The notes under the pieces are model-generated. The model did no database searches. It was not told the DNA's origin and saw nothing but the letters and a program-made list of their open reading frames with translations. From the NCBI GenBank assembly GCA_031769625.1, contig JAUIMM010000601.1, positions 1,430,001 through 1,494,000 on the forward strand: a DNA stretch of 64,000 nt, given 5' to 3'. This DNA comes from Taudactylus pleione (taxonomy: Eukaryota > Chordata > Amphibia > Anura > Myobatrachidae). This document shows positions 37,301-51,100 of this stretch, one piece after another; the first letter of the stretch is position 1; each line of letters starts with the position of its first letter. The position numbers and the translations under genes are program-made.

Positions 37301-40300
37301 GCTAAGTGTATTCTGTTCTTGTTAACAGTGACTGCTTAGTGTATTATGTTCTACTTACATGTGACTGCTAAGTGTATTCTGTTCTTGTTACCTGTGACCG
37401 TTAATTGTACTCTGCTCTTGTTACCTGTGACTGCTAAGTGTATTCTGTTCTTGTTACCTGTGACTGCTAAGTGTATTCTGTTCTTTTGAACTGTGACTGC
37501 TAAGTGTACTCTGTTCTTGTTACCTGTGACTGCTAAGTGTATTCTGTTCTTGTTACTATTCTGTTCGTGTTACCTGTGACTGCCAAGTGTAATCTGTTCT
37601 TGTTACCTGAGACTACAAACTGTATTCTGTTCTTGTTACCTGTGACTGCTAAGTGTATTCTGTTCTTGTTACCTGTGACTTCTAAGTGTATTCTGTTCTT
37701 GTTACCTGTGACTGCTAAGTGTATTCTGCTCTTGTTGCTTGTGACTTCTAAGAGTATTCTGTTCTTGTTACCTGTGACTGCTAAGTTTATTCTGTTCTTG
37801 TTACCTGTGACTACTAAGTGTGTTCTGTTCTTGTTACCTGTGACTGCTAAGTGTTTTTTCTGTTTCTTTTACCTGTGACTACCAAGTGTATTCTGTTTTT
37901 GTTAACTGTGACTGCTAAGTGTATTCTGTTCTTGTTACCTGTGACTGCTAAGTGTATTCTGTTCTTGTTACCTGTGACTACCAAGTGTATTCTATTCTTG
38001 TTACCTGTGACTGCTAAGTGTATCCTGTTCTTGTTACCTGTGAATTCTAAGTGTTTTCTTTTCTTTTTATCTGTGACTGCTAAGTGTATTCTGTTCCTTT
38101 TACCTGTGACTACCAAGTGTATTCTGTTCTTGTTACCTTTGACTGCTAAGTGTATTTTGTTCTTTTTATCTGTCACTATCAAGTGTATTCTGTTCTTATT
38201 ACCTGTGATTGCTAAGTGTATTCTGTTCTTGTTACCTGTGACTGCTTAGTGTATTATGTTCTACTTACCTGTGACTGCTAAGTGTATTCTGTTCTTGTTA
38301 CCTGTGACTGCTAAGTGTATTCTTTTCTTGTTACCTGTGACTGCTAAGTGTATTCTGTTTTTGTTACCTGTGACTGCTAAGTGTATTCTGTTCTTGTTAC
38401 CTTTTACTGCTAAGTGTATTTTGTTCTTGTTACCTGTGACTACAAAGTGTATTCTGTTCTTGTTACCTGTGACTGCTATGTGTATTCTGTTCTTGTTACC
38501 TGTGACTGCTAAGTGTTTTCTGTTCTTGTTACCTGTGACTGCTAAGTGCATTCTGTTCTTGCTACCTGTGACTGCTAAGTGTATTATGTTCTACTTACCT
38601 GTGACTGCTAAGTGTATTATTTTCTTGTTACCTGTGACTGCTAAGTGTATTCTGTTCTTGTTAACAGTGACTGCTTAGTGTATTATGTTCTTCTTACATG
38701 TGACTGCTAAGTGTATTCTGTTCTTGTTACCTGTGACCGTTAATTGTACTCTGCTCTTGTTACCTGTGACTGCTAAGTGTATTCTGTTCTTGTTACCTGT
38801 GACTTCTAAGTGTATTATGTTCTTGTTACCTGTGACTGCTAAGTGTATTCTGTTCTTGTTACCTGTGACTAATTAGTGTGTTCTGTTCTTGTTATCTGTG
38901 ACTGCTAAGTGTTTTCTGTTTCTTTTACCTGTGACTACCAAGTGTATTCTGCTCTTGTTACCTGTGACTGCTAAGTGTATTCTGCTCTTGTTGCCTGTGA
39001 CTTCTAAGAGTATTCTGTTCTTGTTACCTGTGACTGCTAAGTTTATTCTGTTCTTGTTACCTGTGACTACTAAGTGTGTTCTGTTCTTGTTACCTGTGAC
39101 TGCTAAGTGTTTTCTGTTTCTTTTACCTGTGACTACCAAGTGTATTCAGTTCTTGTTAACTGTGACTGCTAAGTGTATTCTGTTCTTGTTACCTGTGACT
39201 GCTAAGTGTATTCTGTTCTTGTTACCTGTGACTACCAAGTGTATTCTATTCTTGTTACCTGTGACTGCTAAGTGTATCCTGTTCTTGTTACCTGTGAATT
39301 CTAAGTGTTTTCTGTTCTTTTTATCTGTGACTGCTAAGTGTATTCTGTTCCTTTTACCTGTGACTACCAAGTGTATTCTGTTCTTGTTACATGTGACTGC
39401 TAAGTGTATTTTGTTCTTTTTATCTGTCACTATCAAGTGTATTCTGTTCTTATTACCTGTGATTGCTAATTGTATTCTGTTCTTGTTACCTGTGACTGCT
39501 TAGTGTATTATGTTCTACTTACCTGTGACTGCTAAGTGTATTCTGTTCTTGTTACCTGTGACTGCTATGTGTATTCTGTTCCTTTTACATGTGACTACCA
39601 AGTGTATTCTGTTCTTGTTACCTGTGACTGCTGTGTGTTCTGTTCTTGTTACCTGTGACTACTTAGGGTATTCTGTTCTTGTTAACAGTGACTGCTTAGT
39701 GTATTATGTTCTACTTACATGTGATTGCTAAGTGTATTCTGTTCTTGTTACCTGTGACTGTTAATTGTACTCTGCTCTTGTTACCTGTGACTGCTAAGTG
39801 TATTCTGTTCTTGTTACCTGTGACTGCTAAGTGTATTCTGTTCTTGTTACTATTCTGTTCGTGTTACCTGTGACTGCCAAGTGTAATCTGTTCTTGTTAC
39901 CTGCGACTACCAACTGTATTCTGTTTTTGTTACCTGTGACTGCTAAGTGTATTCTGTTCTTGTTACCTGTGACTTCTAAGTGTTTTCTGTTCTTGTTACC
40001 TGTGACTGCTAAGTGTATTCTGTTCTTGTTACCTTTGACTAATAAGTGTGTTCTGTTCTTGTTATCTGTGACTGCTTAGTGTTTTCTGTTTCTTTTACCT
40101 GAGACTACCAAGTGTATTCTGTTCTTGTTTCCTGTGACTGCTAAGTGTATTCTGCTCTTGTTGCCTGTGACTTCTAAGAGTATTCTGTTCTTGTTACCTG
40201 TGACTGTTAAGTTTATTCTGTTCTTGTTACCTGTGACTACTAGGTGTGTTCTGTTCTTGATACCTGTGACTGCTAAGTGTTTTCTGTTTCTTTTACCTGT

Positions 40301-40358
40301 GACTACCAAGTGTATTCTGTTCTTGTTAACTGTGACTGCTAAGTGTATTCTGTTCTTG

Positions 40359-41744
40359 TTACCTGTGACTGCTAAGTGTATTCTGTTCTTGTTACCTGTG
40401 AATACCAAGTGTATTCTGTTCTTGTTAACTGTGACTGCTAAGTGTATCCTGTTCTTGTTACCTGTGAACTCTAAGTGTTTTCTGTTCTTTTTATCTGTGA
40501 CTGCTAAGTGTATTCTGTTCCTTTTACCTGTGACTACTAAGTGTATTCTGTTCTTGTTACCTGTGACTGCTAAGTGTATTCTGTTCTTGTTATCTGTCAC
40601 TATCAAGTGTATTCTGTTCTTATTACCTGTGACTGCTAAGTGTATTCTGTTCTTGTTACCTGTGACTGCTTAGTGTATTCTGTTCTTGTTACCTGTGACT
40701 AGTTAGTGTATTAAGTTTCAATTACCTGTAACTGCTAAGTGTATTCTGTTCTTGTTACCTGTGACAGCTAAGTGTATTCTGTTCTTTTTACCTGTGACTT
40801 CAAAGTGTATTCTGTTCTTGTTATCTGTTACTGCTAAGTGTATTCTGTTCTTGTTACCTGTGACTACCAAGTGTATTCTGTTCTTGTTATCTGTGACTGC
40901 CAATTGTATTCTGTTCTTGTTTCCTGTGACTACAAAGTGTATTCTGTTCTTGTTACCTGTGACTGCTAAGTGTATTCTGTTCTTGTTACCTGTGACTGCT
41001 AAGAGTATTCTGTTCTTGTTACCTGTTACTGCCAAGTGTATTCTGTTCTAAGTACCTGTGACGACCAAGTGTATTCTGTTCTTGTTACCTGTGACTACCA
41101 AGTGTATTCTGTTCTTGTTACCTGTGACTGCTAAGTGTATCCTGTTCTTGTTACCGGTGAATTCTAAGTGTTTTCTGTTCTTTTTATCTGTGACTGCTAA
41201 GTGTATTCTGTTCCTTTTACCTGTGACTACTAAGTGTATTCTGTTCTTGTTACCTGTGACTGCTAAGTGTATTCTGTTCTTGTTATCTGTCACTATCAAG
41301 TGTATTCTGTTCTTATTACCTGTGACTGCTAAGTGTATTCTGTTCTTGTTACCTGTGACTGCTTAGTGTATTCTGTTCTTGTTACCTGTGACTAGTTAGT
41401 GTATTAAGTTTCAATTACCTGTAACTGCTAAGTGTATTCTGTTCTTGTTACCTGTGACAGCTAAGTGTATTCTGTTCTTTTTACCTGTGACTTCAAAGTG
41501 TATTCTGTTCTTGTTATCTGTTACTGCTAAGTGTATTCTGTTCTTGTTACCTGTGACTACCAAGTGTATTCTGTTCTTGTTATCTGTGACTGCCAATTGT
41601 ATTCTGTTCTTGTTTCCTGTGACTACAAAGTGTATTCTGTTCTTGTTACCTGTGACTGCTAAGTGTATTCTGTTCTTGTTACCTGTGACTGCTAAGAGTA
41701 TTCTGTTCTTGTTACCTGTTACTGCCAAGTGTATTCTGTTCTAA
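40359..41744. repeat. 693-bp tandem pair (21 monomers each) in D copy 1
   Basis: The segment around 40,359-41,051 recurs at 41,052-41,744 with a constant 693-bp offset (40,752 to 41,445; 40,673 to 41,366). 693 is exactly 21x33. Copies 2 and 3 of domain D have this segment once (around 53,415 and 62,120). Both members carry the TAAGTTTCAATTACC variant and a CTAAGTACCTGTGACG end. Confidence 0.88.
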
Positions 41745-43955
41745 GTACCTGTGACGACCAAGTGTATTCTGTTCTTGTTACCTGTGACTACCAAGTGTAT
41801 TCTGTTCTTGTTACCTGTGACTGCTAAGTGTATCCTGTTCTTGTTACCGGTGAATTCTAAGTGTTTTCTGTTCTTTTTATCTGTGACTGCTAAGTGTATT
41901 CTGTTCCTTTTACCTGTGACTACCAAGTGTATTCTGTTCTTGTTACGTGTGACTGCTAAGTGTATTCTGTTCTTGTTATCTGTCACTATCAAGTGTATTC
42001 TCTTCTTATTACCTGTGACTGCTAAGTGTATTCTGTTCTTGTTACCTCTGACTGCTAAGTGTATTCTATTCTTGTTACCTTTTACTGCTAAGTGTATTCT
42101 CTTCTTGTTACCTGTGACTACAAAGTGTATTCTGTTCTTGTTACCTGTGACTGCTAAGTACATTCTGTTCTTGCTACCTGTGACTGCTAAGTGTATTATG
42201 TTCTACTTACCTGTGACTGCTAAGTGTATTCTGTTCTTGTTACCTGTGACTGCTAAGTGTATTCTGTTCTTGTTACCTGTGACTGCTAAGTGTATTATGT
42301 TCTACTTACCTGTGATGGCTAAATGTTTTCTGTTCTTGTTACCTGTGACTGCTAAGTGTATTCTCTTCTTATTACCTGTGACTGCTAAGTGTATTATGTT
42401 CTACTTACCTGTGACTGCTAAGTGTATTCTGTTCTTGTTACCTGTGACTGCTAAGTGTATTCTGTTCTTGTTACCTGTGACTGCTAAGTGTATTATGTTC
42501 TACTTACCTGTGATGGCTAAATGTTTTCTGTTCTTATTACCTGTGACTGCTAAATGTATTCTGTTCTTGTTACCTGTGACTGCTAAGTGTATTCTGTTCC
42601 TTTTACCTGTGACTACCAAGTGTATTCTGTTCTTGTTACCTGTGACAGCTAAGTGTATTCTGTTCTTGTTACCTGTGACTAGTTAGTGTATTAAGTTTCA
42701 ATTACCTGTAACTGCTAAGTGTATTCTGTTCTTGTTACCTGTGACAGCTAAGTGTATTCTGTTCTTTTTACCTGTGACTTCAAAGTGTATTCTGTTCTTG
42801 TTATCTGTTACTGCTAAGTGTATTCTGTTCTTGTTACCTGTGACTACCAAGTGTATTCTGTTCTTGTTATCTGTGACTGCCAATTGTATTCTGTTCTTGT
42901 TTCCTGTGACTACAAAGTGTATTCTGTTCTTGTTACCTGTGACTGCTAAGTGTATTCTGTTCTTGTTACCTGTGACTGCTAAGAGTATTCTGTTCTTGTT
43001 ACCTGTTACTGCCAAGTGTATTCTGTTCTAAGTACCTGTGACGACCAAGTGTATTCTGTTCTTGTTACCTGTGACTACCAAGTGTATTCTGTTCTTGTTA
43101 CCTGTGACTGCTAAGTGTATCCTGTTCTTGTTACCGGTGAATTCTAAGTGTTTTCTGTTCTTTTTATCTGTGACTGCTAAGTGTATTCTGTTCCTTTTAC
43201 CTGTGACTACCAAGTGTATTCTGTTCTTGTTACGTGTGACTGCTAAGTGTATTCTGTTCTTGTTATCTGTCACTATCAAGTGTATTCTCTTCTTATTACC
43301 TGTGACTGCTAAGTGTATTCTGTTCTTGTTACCTCTGACTGCTAAGTGTATTCTATTCTTGTTACCTTTTACTGCTAAGTGTATTCTCTTCTTGTTACCT
43401 GTGACTACAAAGTGTATTCTGTTCTTGTTACCTGTGACTGCTAAGTACATTCTGTTCTTGCTACCTGTGACTGCTAAGTGTATTATGTTCTACTTACCTG
43501 TGACTGCTAAGTGTATTCTGTTCTTGTTACCTGTGACTGCTAAGTGTATTCTGTTCTTGTTACCTGTGACTGCTAAGTGTATTATGTTCTACTTACCTGT
43601 GATGGCTAAATGTTTTCTGTTCTTGTTACCTGTGACTGCTAAGTGTATTCTCTTCTTATTACCTGTGACTGCTAAGTGTATTATGTTCTACTTACCTGTG
43701 ACTGCTAAGTGTATTCTGTTCTTGTTACCTGTGACTGCTAAGTGTATTCTGTTCTTGTTACCTGTGACTGCTAAGTGTATTATGTTCTACTTACCTGTGA
43801 TGGCTAAATGTTTTCTGTTCTTATTACCTGTGACTGCTAAATGTATTCTGTTCTTGTTACCTGTGACTGCTAAGTGTATTCTGTTCCTTTTACCTGTGAC
43901 TACCAAGTGTATTCTGTTCTTGTTACCTGTGACAGCTAAGTGTATTCTGTTTTTG
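41382..43955. repeat. 1,287-bp tandem pair (39 monomers each) in D copy 1
   Basis: 41,445 recurs at 42,732 and 41,751 at 43,038, offset 1,287 = 39x33. It overlaps the 693-bp pair, so the segment starting near 40,752 is present three times (40,752, 41,445, 42,732). In D copies 2 and 3 it is present once. Each unit contains the four GTGATGGCTAAATG / TTATGTTCTACTTACC type monomers as two internal pairs. Confidence 0.88.
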
Positions 43956-45101
43956 TTAATTGTGACTGCTTAGTGTATTCTGTTCTTGTTACCTGTGACT
44001 ACTTAGTGTATTAAGTTTCAGTTACCTGTAACTGCTAAGTGTATTCTGTTCTTGTTACCTGTGACAGCTAAGTGTATTCTGTTCTTGTTACCTGTGACTG
44101 CTAAGTGTATTCTGTTCTTGTTACCTGTTACTGCTAAGTGTATTTTGTTCATGTTACCTGTGACTACCAAGTGTATTCTGTTCTTGTTACCTGTGACTGC
44201 TAAGTGTATTCTGTTCTTGTTACCTGTGACTGCCAAGTGTATTCTGTTCTTGTTACCTGTGACTACCAAGTGTATTCTGTTCTTGTTACCTGTGACTGCT
44301 AAGTGTATTCTGTTCTTGTTACCTGTGACTGCTAAGTGTATTCTGTTCTTGTTAACTGTGACTGCTAAGTGTATTCGGTTCTTGTTACCTGTGACTGCCA
44401 AGTGTATTCTGTTCCTGTAACCTGTGACTACCAAGTGTATTCTGTTCTTGTTACCTTTGACTGTTAATTGTATTTTGTTCTTGTTACCTGTGACTGCTAA
44501 GTGTATTCTGTTCTTGTTACCTGTGACTGCTAAGTGTATTCTGTTCTTTTTAACTGTGACTGCTAAGTGTACTCTGTTCTTGTTACCTGTGACTGCTAAG
44601 TGTAATGTGTTCTTGTTTCCTGTGACTACCAAGTGTATTCTGTTCTTGTTACCTGTGACTGCTAAGTGTATTCTGTTCTTGTTACCTGTGACTGCCAAGT
44701 GAATTCTGTTCCTTTTACCTGTGACTACCAAGTGTATTCTGTTCTTGTTACCTGCGACTGCCAAGTGCATTCTGTTATTGTTACCTGTGACTGCTACGCG
44801 TATTCTGTTCTTATTACCTGTGACTGCTAAGTGTATTCTGTTCTTGTTACCTTTGACTTCCAAGTGTATTCTGTTCTTGTTACCTGTGACTGCTAAGTGT
44901 ACTCTGTTCTTGTTACCTGTGACTTCTAAGTATATTCTGTTCTTGTTATCTGTGACTGCTATGTGTATTCTGTTCCTTTTACCAGTGACTACCAAGTGTA
45001 TTCTGTTCTTGTTAACTATGACTGCAAAGTGTATTCTTTTCTTGTTACCTGTGACTTCTTAGTGTATTCTGTTCTTGTTAACAGTGACTGCTTAGTGTAT
45101 T

Positions 45102-48100
45102 ATGTTCTACTTACATGTGACTGCTAAGTGTATTCTGTTCTTGTTACCTGTGACCGTTAATTGTACTCTGCTCTTGTTACCTGTGACTGCTAAGTGTATT
45201 CTGTTCTTGTTACCTGTGACTGCTAAGTGTATTCTGTTCTTTTTAACTGTAACTGCTAAGTGTACTCTGTTCTTGTTAACTGTGACTGCTAAGTGTATTC
45301 TGTTCTTGTTACTATTCTGTTCGTGTTACCTGTGACTGCCAAGTGTAATCTGTTCTTGTTAGCTGAGACTACAAACTGTATTCTGTTCTTGTTAACTGTG
45401 ACTGCTAAGTGTATTCTGTTCTTGTTACCTGTGACTTCTAAGTGTATTCTGTTCTTGTTACCTTTGACTGCTAAGTGTATTCTGTTCTTGTTACCTTTGA
45501 CTAATAAGTGTGTTCTGTTCTTGTTATCTGTGACTGCTAAGTGTTTTCTGTTTCTTTTACCTGTGACTACCAAGTGTATTCTGTTCTTGTTACCTGTGAC
45601 TGCTAAGTGTATTCTGCTCTTGTTGCCTGTGACTTCTAAGAGTATTCTGTTCTTGTTACCTGTGACTGCTAAGAGTATTCTGTTCTTGTTACCTGTTACT
45701 GCCAAGTGTATTCTGTTCTAGATACCTGTGACTACCAAGTGTATTCTGTTCTTGTTATCTGTGACTGTTAATTGTATTCTGTTCTTGTTACCTGTGACTG
45801 CTAAGTGTATTCTGTTCTTGTTACCTGTGACTGCTATGTGTATTCTGTTCCTTTTACCTGTGACTACCAAGTGTATTCTGTTCTTGTTACCTGTGACTGC
45901 TGTGTGTTCTGTTCTTGTTACCTGTGACTTCTTAGGGTATTCTGTTCTTGTTAACAGTGACTGCTTAGTGTATTATGTTCTACTTACATGTGACTGCTTA
46001 CGTGTATTCTGTTCTTGCTACCTGTGACTGTTAATTGTACTCTGTTCTTGTTACCTGTGACTGCTAAGTGTATTCTGTTCTTATTACCTGTGACTGCTAA
46101 GTGTATTTTGTTCTTGTTAACTGTGACTGCTAAGTGTACTCTGTTCTTGTTACCTGTGACTGCTAAGTGTATTCTGTTCTTGTTACCTGTGACTGCTAAG
46201 TGTATTCTGTTCATGTTACCTGTGACTGCCAAGTGTAATATGTTTTTGTTACCTGTGACTTCCAAGTGTATTCTGTTCTTGTTACCTGTGACTGCTAAGT
46301 GTATTCTGTTCTTGTTACCTGTGACTGCTAAGTGTATTCTGTTCTTGTTACATTTTACTGCTAAGTGTATTCTGTTCTTGTTACCTGTGACTACAAAGTG
46401 TATTCTGTTCTTGTTACCTGTGACTGCTATGTGTATTCTGTTCTTGTTACCTGTGACTGCTAAGTGTTTTCTGTTCTTGTTACCTGTGACTGCTAAGTGC
46501 ATTCTGTTCTTGCTACCTGTGACTGCTAAGTGTATTATGTTCTACTTACCTGTGACTGCTAAGTGTATTATTTTCTTGTTACCTGTGACTGCTAAGTGTA
46601 TTCTGTTCTTGTTAACAGTGACTGCTAAGTGTATTCTGTTCTTGTTACCTGTGACTGCTATGTGTATTCTGTTCCTTTTACCTGTGACTACCAAGTGTAT
46701 TCTGTTCTTGTTACCTGTGACTGCTGTGTGTTCTGTTCTTGTTACCTGTGACTACTTAGGGTATTCTGTTCTTGTTAACAGTGACTGCTTAGTGTATTAT
46801 GTTCTACTTACATGTGACTGCTAAGTGTATTCTGTTCTTGTTACCTGTGAATGTTAATTGTACTCTGCTCTTGTTACCTGTGACTGCTAAGTGTATTCTG
46901 TTCTTGTTACCTGTGACTGCTAAGTGTATTCTGTTCTTGTTACTATTCTGTTCGTGTTACCTGTGACTGCCAAGTGTAATCTGTTCTTGTTACCTGTGAC
47001 TACCAACTGTATTCTGTTCTTGTTACCTGTGACTTCTAAGTGTATTCTGTTCTTGTTACCTGTGACTGCTAAGTGTATTCTGTTCTTGTTACCTTTGACT
47101 AATAAGTGTGTTCTGTTCTTGTTATCTGTGACTGCTTAGTGTGTTCTGTTCTTGTTATCTGTGACTGCTAAGTGTTTTCTGTTTCTTTTACCTGTGACTA
47201 CCAAGTGTATTCTGTTCTTGTTTCCTGTGACTGCTAAGTGTATTCTGCTCTTGTTGCCTGTGACTTCTAAGAGTATTGTGTTCTTGTAACCTGTGACTGC
47301 TAAGTGTATTCTGTTCTTGTTACCTGTGACTGCTTAGTGTATTAAGTTTCAGTTAGCTGTAACTGCTAAGTGTATTCTGCTCTTGTTACATGTGACAGCT
47401 AAGTGTATTCTGTTCTTTTTACCTGTGACTTCAAAGTGAATACTGCTAAGTGTATTCTGTTCTTGTTACCTGTGACCGTTAATTGTACTCTGCTCTTGTT
47501 ACCTGTGACTGCTAAGTGTATTCTTTTCTTGTTACCTGTGACTGCTAAGTGTATTCTGTTCTTTTTAACTGTGACTGCTAAGTGTACTCTGTTCTTGTTA
47601 CCTGTGACTGCTAAGTGTATTCTGCTCTTGTTGCCTGTGACTTCTAAGAGTATTCTGTTCTTGTTACCTGTGACTGCTAAGAGTATTCTGTTCTTGTTAC
47701 CTGTTACTGCCAAGTGTATTCTGTTCTAGATACCTGTGACTACCAAGTGTATTCTGTTCTTGTTATCTGTGACTGTTAATTGTATTCTGTTCTTGTTACC
47801 TGTGACTGCTAAGTGTATTCTGTTCTTGTTACCTGTGACTGCTATGTGTATTCTGTTCCTTTTACCTGTGACTACCAAGTGTATTCTGTTCTTGTTACCT
47901 GTGACTGCTGTGTGTTCTGTTCTTGTTACCTGTGACTTCTTAGGGTATTCTGTTCTTGTTAACAGTGACTGCTTAGTGTATTATGTTCTACTTACATGTG
48001 ACTGCTTACGTGTATTCTGTTCTTGCTACCTGTGACTGTTAATTGTACTCTGTTCTTGTTACCTGTGACTGCTAAGTGTATTCTGTTCTTATTACCTGTG

Positions 48101-51100
48101 ACTGCTAAGTGTATTTTGTTCTTGTTAACTGTGACTGCTAAGTGTACTCTGTTCTTGTTACCTGTGACTGCTAAGTGTATTCTGTTCTTGTTACCTGTGA
48201 CTGCTAAGTGTATTCTGTTCATGTTACCTGTGACTGCCAAGTGTAATATGTTTTTGTTACCTGTGACTTCCAAGTGTATTCTGTTCTTGTTACCTGTGAC
48301 TGCTAAGTGTATTCTGTTCTTGTTACCTGTGACTGCTAAGTGTATTCTGTTCTTGTTACATTTTACTGCTAAGTGTATTCTGTTCTTGTTACCTGTGACT
48401 ACAAAGTGTATTCTGTTCTTGTTACCTGTGACTGCTATGTGTATTCTGTTCTTGTTACCTGTGACTGCTAAGTGTTTTCTGTTCTTGTTACCTGTGACTG
48501 CTAAGTGCATTCTGTTCTTGCTACCTGTGACTGCTAAGTGTATTATGTTCTACTTACCTGTGACTGCTAAGTGTATTATTTTCTTGTTACCTGTGACTGC
48601 TAAGTGTATTCTGTTCTTGTTAACAGTGACTGCTAAGTGTATTCTGTTCTTGTTACCTGTGACTGCTATGTGTATTCTGTTCCTTTTACCTGTGACTACC
48701 AAGTGTATTCTGTTCTTGTTACCTGTGACTGCTGTGTGTTCTGTTCTTGTTACCTGTGACTACTTAGGGTATTCTGTTCTTGTTAACAGTGACTGCTTAG
48801 TGTATTATGTTCTACTTACATGTGACTGCTAAGTGTATTCTGTTCTTGTTACCTGTGAATGTTAATTGTACTCTGCTCTTGTTACCTGTGACTGCTAAGT
48901 GTATTCTGTTCTTGTTACCTGTGACTGCTAAGTGTATTCTGTTCTTGTTACTATTCTGTTCGTGTTACCTGTGACTGCCAAGTGTAATCTGTTCTTGTTA
49001 CCTGTGACTACCAACTGTATTCTGTTCTTGTTACCTGTGACTTCTAAGTGTATTCTGTTCTTGTTACCTGTGACTGCTAAGTGTATTCTGTTCTTGTTAC
49101 CTTTGACTAATAAGTGTGTTCTGTTCTTGTTATCTGTGACTGCTTAGTGTGTTCTGTTCTTGTTATCTGTGACTGCTAAGTGTTTTCTGTTTCTTTTACC
49201 TGTGACTACCAAGTGTATTCTGTTCTTGTTTCCTGTGACTGCTAAGTGTATTCTGCTCTTGTTGCCTGTGACTTCTAAGAGTATTGTGTTCTTGTAACCT
49301 GTGACTGCTAAGTGTATTCTGTTCTTGTTACCTGTGACTGCTTAGTGTATTAAGTTTCAGTTAGCTGTAACTGCTAAGTGTATTCTGCTCTTGTTACATG
49401 TGACAGCTAAGTGTATTCTGTTCTTTTTACCTGTGACTTCAAAGTGAATACTGCTAAGTGTATTCTGTTCTTGTTACCTGTGACCGTTAATTGTACTCTG
49501 CTCTTGTTACCTGTGACTGCTAAGTGTATTCTTTTCTTGTTACCTGTGACTGCTAAGTGTATTCTGTTCTTTTTAACTGTGACTGCTAAGTGTACTCTGT
49601 TCTTGTTACCTGTGACTGCTAAGTGTATTCTGTTCTTGTTACCTGTTACTGCCAAGTGTATTCTGTTCTTGTTACCTGTGACTGCCAAGTGTATTCTTTT
49701 CTTGTTACCTGTGACTGCTAAGTGTATTCTGTTCTTGTTACCTGTGACTGCTATGTGTATTCTGTTCTTGTTACCTTTTACTGCTAAGTGTATTCTGTTC
49801 TTGTTACCTGTGACTACAAAGTGTATTCTGTTCTTGTTACCTGTGACTGCTATGTGTATTCTGTTCTTGTTACCTGTGACTGCTAAGTGTTTTCTGTTCT
49901 TGTTACCTGTGACTGCTAAGTGCATTCTGTTCTTGCTACCTGTGACTGCTAAGTGTATTATGTTCTACTTACCTGTGACTGCTAAGTGTATTATTTTCTT
50001 GTTACCTGTGACTGCTAAGTGTATTCTGTTCTTGTTAACAGTGACTGCTTAGTGTATTATGTTCTACTTACATGTGACTGCTAAGTGTATTCTGTTCTTG
50101 TTACCTGTGACCGTTAATTGTACTCTGCTCTTGTTACCTGTGACTGCTAAGTGTAATCTGTTCTTGTTACCTGAGACTACAAACTGTATTCTGTTCTTGT
50201 TACCTGTGACTGCTAAGTGTATTCTGTTCTTGTTACCTGTGACTTCTAAGTGTATTCTGTTCTTGTTACCTGTGACTGCTAAGTGTATTCTGCTCTTGTT
50301 GCTTGTGACTTCTAAGAGTATTCTGTTCTTGTTACCTGTGACTGCTAAGTTTATTCTGTTCTTGTTACCTGTGACTACTAAGTGTGTTCTGTTCTTGTTA
50401 CCTGTGACTGCTAAGTGTTTTTTCTGTTTCTTTTACCTGTGACTACCAAGTGTATTCTGTTTTTGTTAACTGTGACTGCTAAGTGTATTCTGTTCTTGTT
50501 ACCTGTGACTGCTAAGTGTATTCTGTTCTTGTTACCTGTGACTACCAAGTGTATTCTATTCTTGTTACCTGTGACTGCTAAGTGTATCCTGTTCTTGTTA
50601 CCTGTGAATTCTAAGTGTTTTCTTTTCTTTTTATCTGTGACTGCTAAGTGTATTCTGTTCCTTTTACCTGTGACTACCAAGTGTATTCTGTTCTTGTTAC
50701 CTTTGACTGCTAAGTGTATTTTGTTCTTTTTATCTGTCACTATCAAGTGTATTCTGTTCTTATTACCTGTGATTGCTAAGTGTATTCTGTTCTTGTTACC
50801 TGTGACTGCTTAGTGTATTATGTTCTACTTACCTGTGACTGCTAAGTGTATTCTGTTCTTGTTACCTGTGACTGCTAAGTGTATTCTTTTCTTGTTACCT
50901 GTGACTGCTAAGTGTATTCTGTTTTTGTTACCTGTGACTGCTAAGTGTATTCTGTTCTTGTTACCTTTTACTGCTAAGTGTATTCTGTTCTTGTTACCTG
51001 TGACTGCTAAGTGTATTCTGTTCCTTTTACCTGTGACTGCTAAGTGTATTCTGTTCTTGTTACCTGTTACTGCTAAGTGTATTTTGTTCATGTTACCTGT

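Larger units (their letters stand above)
34365..45101. repeat. HOR domain D, copy 1 (10,737 bp)
   Basis: The start is set where 34,365 recurs at 45,102 (offset 10,737) and 55,782. Internal correspondence to copy 2 goes 34,556 to 45,293, 36,186 to 46,924, 38,685 to 51,348, 40,752 to 53,415 and 44,052 to 54,735. Relative to copies 2 and 3 it has two extra tandem segments (693 and 1,287 bp), lacks the 2,008-bp duplication, has 149 bp more near 37,430-37,580, and has 99 bp less near 38,440. It holds four 17-bp monomers. Confidence 0.9.

Noticed and set aside
44018..44995. 325-codon minus-strand open frame with repeats of AVTGNKNRIHL type
   Set aside because: It overlaps plus-strand frames of the same kind, and has the same periodic origin. 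A both-strand open frame is a property of the monomer.
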